Positions 61,077-64,000 of a stretch of 64,000 nucleotides of DNA are shown one piece after another. Each line of letters opens with the position of its first letter. Positions within the stretch are counted from its first letter, which is position 1. The notes under the pieces are model-generated. The model saw nothing but the letters and a program-made list of their open reading frames with translations. It ran no database searches and was not told the origin of the DNA. The translations under genes were made by a program, and so were the position numbers. Source of the stretch: Akkermansiaceae bacterium (GTDB taxonomy: Bacteria > Verrucomicrobiota > Verrucomicrobiia > Verrucomicrobiales > Akkermansiaceae); contig JACKPZ010000003.1 of assembly GCA_024233135.1 (NCBI GenBank), forward strand, positions 1 through 64,000, in the 5' to 3' direction.

Positions 61077-62180
61077 ATGCCCCGCAGATTCCTCGTTGCG
61101 CCGGACAAGTTCAAGGGATCGCTCGGCGCGGAAGAAGCCGCGGCTGCGATCGCGGCGGGCATCCGTAGGATGGAACCGGATGCGGAGATCGATTTTTGCC
61201 CGATCGCCGACGGCGGCGAGGGGTTCACGGAAACGGTCCACAGCGCTCTCGGCGGACGTTGGATCACCTGCGACGCGGTGGACGCGCGGGGACGGCCGAT
61301 TTCCTCGCGATATCTCCTCACCGAGGACGACACCGCGGTGATCGGCATGGCGGAGACCGCCGGAATCTGGCGCCTGACAAACGACGAGCGCCATCCGCTC
61401 ACCGCCACCACCCGCGGCGTGGGCATGCAGATCCGCCACGCGGTGGAGCGGCACCGCTCCGCCCGCTTCGTGCTCGGCATCGGCGGCAGCGCGACCAACG
61501 ACGGCGGCAGCGGCATGGCGGCGGAACTCGGTATCCGTTTCCTTGGCGTGGACGGGGCCGCGGTCGATCCTTTGCCCGCGAATCTTCCGGACGTCCGGGA
61601 AATCCGGATGTTGGAGCGGATCCCGCTGCCATCCATCACCGCCGCCTGCGACGTGGACAACCTGTTGTTAGGTCCCCGTGGCGCGACCGCGGTTTTCTCC
61701 CGCCAAAAAGGTGCGACCGAGGACGATCGACCCCGGTTGGAATCCGCGTTGTCCCACCTCGTTTCGCTCACCGATGGCGTGCGGGAAGCGGAAACACCCG
61801 GTGCCGGAGCGGCGGGTGGGCTTGGTTTCGGGCTCCTTCGTTTCGCCGGAGCCCGGTTGGTTCCCGGCTTCGAATTGTTGGCGGGAGTCCTCGGGCTGGA
61901 GCAGCGGATTCAAGATGCGGACCTGGTGATCACCGGCGAGGGCTCGCTCGATGAACAAAGCCTCGGGGGCAAGGGGCCGGTGTCCTTGGCGAAAATGGCG
62001 GGTCGCCATGGAGTGCCGGTGCTCGCGTACTGCGGCGATGCGGACGAGGTCGCCCAAAGGTGCGGATTGTTCGCGGGCATTCATCCGCTCACCGGCACCG
62101 GGCTGCCGCTGGACGCATTGATGACCGAGGCCACATCGGTTTTGACCGCCCTTGTGGCAAGCACGCTGCCCGTTCGCTGA
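61077..62180 (+). CDS. glxK: Glycerate kinase, type I
   Basis: Cytoplasmic kinase that phosphorylates D-glycerate to 2- or 3-phosphoglycerate, feeding glyoxylate or sugar-acid breakdown into glycolysis. The 367-residue protein has the type I markers APDKFKGSLGAEEAA at the start, DGGEGFTET, GIGGSATNDGGSGMA, and the C-terminal TGEGSLDEQSLGGKGP. The start is the ATG at 61077, divergent from the beta-helix gene (73 bp). A TetR operon follows on the same strand after 95 bp. Confidence 0.95.
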   Translation: MPRRFLVAPDKFKGSLGAEEAAAAIAAGIRRMEPDAEIDFCPIADGGEGFTETVHSALGGRWITCDAVDARGRPISSRYLLTEDDTAVIGMAETAGIWRLTNDERHPLTATTRGVGMQIRHAVERHRSARFVLGIGGSATNDGGSGMAAELGIRFLGVDGAAVDPLPANLPDVREIRMLERIPLPSITAACDVDNLLLGPRGATAVFSRQKGATEDDRPRLESALSHLVSLTDGVREAETPGAGAAGGLGFGLLRFAGARLVPGFELLAGVLGLEQRIQDADLVITGEGSLDEQSLGGKGPVSLAKMAGRHGVPVLAYCGDADEVAQRCGLFAGIHPLTGTGLPLDALMTEATSVLTALVASTLPVR

Positions 62181-62255
62181 GCATCGGGCGTCCGGTCGTT
62201 TGGGATGAAATGCGGAGCAATTCTCCTCGCCATCTTTCCCGCCCCGGGATTACAT

Positions 62256-62269
62256 ACCAACTAGTTCGT
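62256..62269. promoter_or_regulatory. Probable TetR operator
   Basis: ACCAACTAGTTCGT is a 14-bp palindrome about CTAG with one mismatched pair, placed 7 bases before the GTG start of the TetR gene and embedded in a short AT-rich stretch. Its position over the likely leader fits autorepression of the three-gene operon that follows. Confidence 0.55.
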
Positions 62270-62275
62270 TTAAAA

Positions 62276-62923
62276 GTGAGCACACGCACCCGCAACCCGG
62301 AAGAGACCCGCCGTCGATTGATCGACGCGACGATCCGGCTGATGCTGCGCCAAGGCTACGCCTCGACGACCGTCGACCAGATCTGCGAGGAATCCGGACT
62401 CACCAAGGGGGCGTTTTTTCATCACTACACAAGCAAGGAAGAACTCACGCGTGCTGCGGTGGCGGCGTGGGGCGAGTTCGGAACTTCGCATTACGCCGAG
62501 GCATGGATGGGAGGGGAGACCGATCCATTGGCGCAACTCCACCGGATGTTGGAGATCATGATGTCTTTCACCGAACGGCCGGACGATCCGTGCACGTGCA
62601 TGGTCGGCATGATGTCGCAGGAACTGGCACAGACGCATCCGGTGCTGCGCGAGGCCTGCGATCGTGAGTTGGAAATCTGGACCGCCAATGTCGCCCGATT
62701 GCTGGCTGAGGCGAAGCGGATCCACCCGGTCGCGAAGCCGTTCGAACCGGAACAAGTGGCGTGGTTTCTCAACAGCCTTTGGCAGGGTTCGATGCTGGTC
62801 GGCAAGGTTCACCGCTCCCCCGCCCTGATCCGCGACAATCTCCGACTCGCCCGCGGATTCATCGATTCCCTCTTCGCCACCACCCCGATTCCGGTGCCAC
62901 CATCCAAATCCAATACTTCATGA
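62276..62923 (+). CDS. TetR-family transcriptional regulator
   Basis: A 215-residue regulator with an N-terminal helix-turn-helix (RRLIDATIRLMLRQGYAST, TVDQICEESGLTKGAFFHHY) and a helical ligand domain with a cysteine pair (DPCTCMVG) that could respond to reactive compounds. The start is a GTG at 62276; longer frames overlap glxK and lack homology to the family. Its stop overlaps the next ATG by 4 bases. The downstream SRPBCC and PhnB-like genes suggest that it controls a response to small hydrophobic or toxic molecules. Confidence 0.9.
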   Translation: MSTRTRNPEETRRRLIDATIRLMLRQGYASTTVDQICEESGLTKGAFFHHYTSKEELTRAAVAAWGEFGTSHYAEAWMGGETDPLAQLHRMLEIMMSFTERPDDPCTCMVGMMSQELAQTHPVLREACDRELEIWTANVARLLAEAKRIHPVAKPFEPEQVAWFLNSLWQGSMLVGKVHRSPALIRDNLRLARGFIDSLFATTPIPVPPSKSNTS

Positions 62924-63399
62924 GCAAATCCCCCACCCCGCCCGCCGAGCGCGAACTGATCCTCACCCGCGACATCGACCTGCCGGCCTCCGCGCTCTAT
63001 CGGGCGTGGACCGATCCGGAAATCATCCTGAAATGGTTCACTCCGCGTCCGTGGAAAACCTTGCGCGCCGAGCTGGATGTGCGCCCCGGCGGTTCGAGCC
63101 TGATCGTGATGCAAAGCCCGGACGGCGCCGAGTTTCCGAACCCCGGGATCTATCTGGAAGTTGTGCCTAACGAAAAACTCGTCTTCACCGACGCCTACAC
63201 CAAGGCATGGGAACCATCGGGAAAGCCGTTCATGACAGGCGTCATCACCTTCGAGGACCTCGGCGGAAGCCGGACGCGCTACACCGCGCGGGTGCTTCAT
63301 TGGTCCGTTGAGGACCGCGAAAAACACGAGGCGATGGGTTTCCACGAAGGTTGGGGCATCGCCACCGACCAACTCATCGAAACAGCTTCCAAGATCTAA
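62920..63399 (+). CDS. SRPBCC/AHSA1-family protein
   Basis: A 159-residue protein of the START-like AHSA1 group, which folds around a hydrophobic pocket. The family pieces are visible: LTRDIDLPASALYRAWTDPE, LKWFTPRPW, GGSSLIVMQSPDG and GFHEGWGIATDQLIE at the end. These proteins bind lipids or aromatic molecules; a few catalyse. The ATG at 62920 overlaps the TetR stop by 4 bases, and the next gene starts 5 bases after its stop, so the three are one operon. Confidence 0.9.
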   Translation: MSKSPTPPAERELILTRDIDLPASALYRAWTDPEIILKWFTPRPWKTLRAELDVRPGGSSLIVMQSPDGAEFPNPGIYLEVVPNEKLVFTDAYTKAWEPSGKPFMTGVITFEDLGGSRTRYTARVLHWSVEDREKHEAMGFHEGWGIATDQLIETASKI

Positions 63400-63404
63400 C
63401 GAAC

Positions 63405-64000
63405 ATGGCCCCCATCACCCCCTGCCTCTGGTTCGACCGCAATGCGGAGGAAGCCGTGGATTTCTATCTCAGCGTGTTTCCGAACTCGCGGATCACCCAG
63501 GTCGCCCGTTATCCGGAGTCCGACCACCCCGCGCACGAAGGTCGGCGCGGCGAGGTGTTGATGATTTCCTTCGAGTTGGACGGCCGGCCGTTCACCGCGC
63601 TCAACGGCGGACCGTATTTCAAGTTCACGGAGGCCGTTTCGTTCCAGATCGACTGCAAAACCCAGGACGAACTCGACCGCTATTGGGATCTGCTCTCGGA
63701 AGGCGGCGATCCCGAAGCACAACAATGCGGCTGGCTGAAGGACAAGTTCGGACTCTCGTGGCAGCTCGTCCCGACCTCGATGCCGCAACTGATGGGAAGC
63801 GACGACGAACGCGGTGCGCGCGTCATGAAGGCGTTGTGTCCGATGAAGAAACTCGACATCGCCGCGCTGGAACTCGCCGCAGGACTCACCGCGGTCACGA
63901 ACGAACGTTTCGTTTCCGCTTCTCCGGCGGAGGTGTTCGACGCGATCCGCGATCCGGAACGCCTCGCCCGCTGGTGGGGGCCCGACGGTTTCACAAACTC
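63405..64000 (+). CDS. PhnB/glyoxalase-like protein fused to an SRPBCC domain (partial)
   Basis: The first 198 residues of a gene cut by the right edge. Residues 1-130 match the PhnB / 3-demethylubiquinone-type glyoxalase fold (ITPCLWFDRNAEEAVDFYLS, TALNGGPYFKFTEAVSF, WGLSWQLVP-like FGLSWQLVPTSM). After a linker, residues from about 163 begin a second domain of the AHSA1 type (NERFVSASPAEVFDAIRDPE). No stop or frameshift separates the two, so this is a real fusion. Its partner domain is the same type as the protein encoded just upstream. The C-terminus is not in the window. Confidence 0.82.
   Translation, partial: MAPITPCLWFDRNAEEAVDFYLSVFPNSRITQVARYPESDHPAHEGRRGEVLMISFELDGRPFTALNGGPYFKFTEAVSFQIDCKTQDELDRYWDLLSEGGDPEAQQCGWLKDKFGLSWQLVPTSMPQLMGSDDERGARVMKALCPMKKLDIAALELAAGLTAVTNERFVSASPAEVFDAIRDPERLARWWGPDGFTN

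Noticed and set aside
61004..61771. N-terminal extension of the beta-helix gene
   Set aside because: It overlaps glycerate kinase in antisense and lacks any signal peptide; the ATG at 61003 starts a clean one.

Overview
The window is a high-GC chromosomal segment, densely coded on both strands, with weak or absent Shine-Dalgarno sequences. It most resembles a free-living Verrucomicrobiota bacterium of the Luteolibacter/Haloferula type. The clues are a secreted Cys-type sulfatase, secreted glycoside hydrolases and a beta-helix protein, a PmoA-like (DUF6807) protein, a Tat-exported FAD oxidoreductase, system II cytochrome c maturation, and secreted proteins ending in a Y-x-L-E ... F-Y/F-R module. 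This placement is an inference from gene content; no rRNA or tRNA gene was seen.

Layout. 1-4.3 kb: end of an unknown gene, then a minus-strand lipoprotein-resB-ccsA operon for cytochrome c maturation. 4.4-10.8 kb: TIM-barrel protein, DksA-type zinc finger protein, sulfatase and ROK sugar kinase, facing a GH2 glycosidase. 10.8-16.2 kb: gap with a clear terminator, a lipoprotein and a secreted serine protease, an intact ISAs1-family insertion (15-bp inverted ends, 10-bp target duplication), and a rhodanese-like protein. 16.3-23.1 kb: pssA, a degenerate M28-like membrane protein, lysine 2,3-aminomutase and purL. 23.1-26.4 kb: a LamB-type porin divergent from rpoN, which carries a consensus sigma-54 promoter in front of itself. 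26.5-35.5 kb: a pentaheme cytochrome faces a seven-gene minus-strand operon. That operon encodes YceI, a polyprenyl synthase, an ABC exporter permease and ATPase, a COX1-like protein apparently without a full CuB site, a small membrane protein, and a polytopic-membrane/CcoO/CcoP fusion. 35.6-39.8 kb: an OmpR/histidine kinase pair, a thioredoxin-like secreted protein with a terminator, and a modular SGNH hydrolase. 39.8-48.6 kb: rarA, PmoA-like, TPR and zinc-ribbon proteins, amidase, NAD(P)HX repair enzyme, glnB with a sigma-54-like promoter, and mscL. 48.7-55.1 kb: deoC, an aldehyde dehydrogenase, and a half-length aldehyde dehydrogenase homologue separated from them by two reverse-strand genes. 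55.1-61 kb: FAD oxidoreductase and polysaccharide-degradation genes. 61-64 kb: glycerate kinase, then a TetR-SRPBCC-PhnB/SRPBCC operon behind a palindromic operator.

The most unusual unit is the operon at 28766-35509. Its five distal genes are joined by 4-base overlaps. It combines isoprenoid synthesis and binding (polyprenyl synthase, YceI), an ABC exporter, and oxidase-like cytochrome parts rearranged into new architectures. A quinone-linked electron transfer complex is a reasonable but untested reading. The other notable signals are the two sigma-54 promoters (rpoN, glnB), a five-copy heptamer repeat just before the aldehyde dehydrogenase start, and an orphan hairpin inside a divergent intergenic region.
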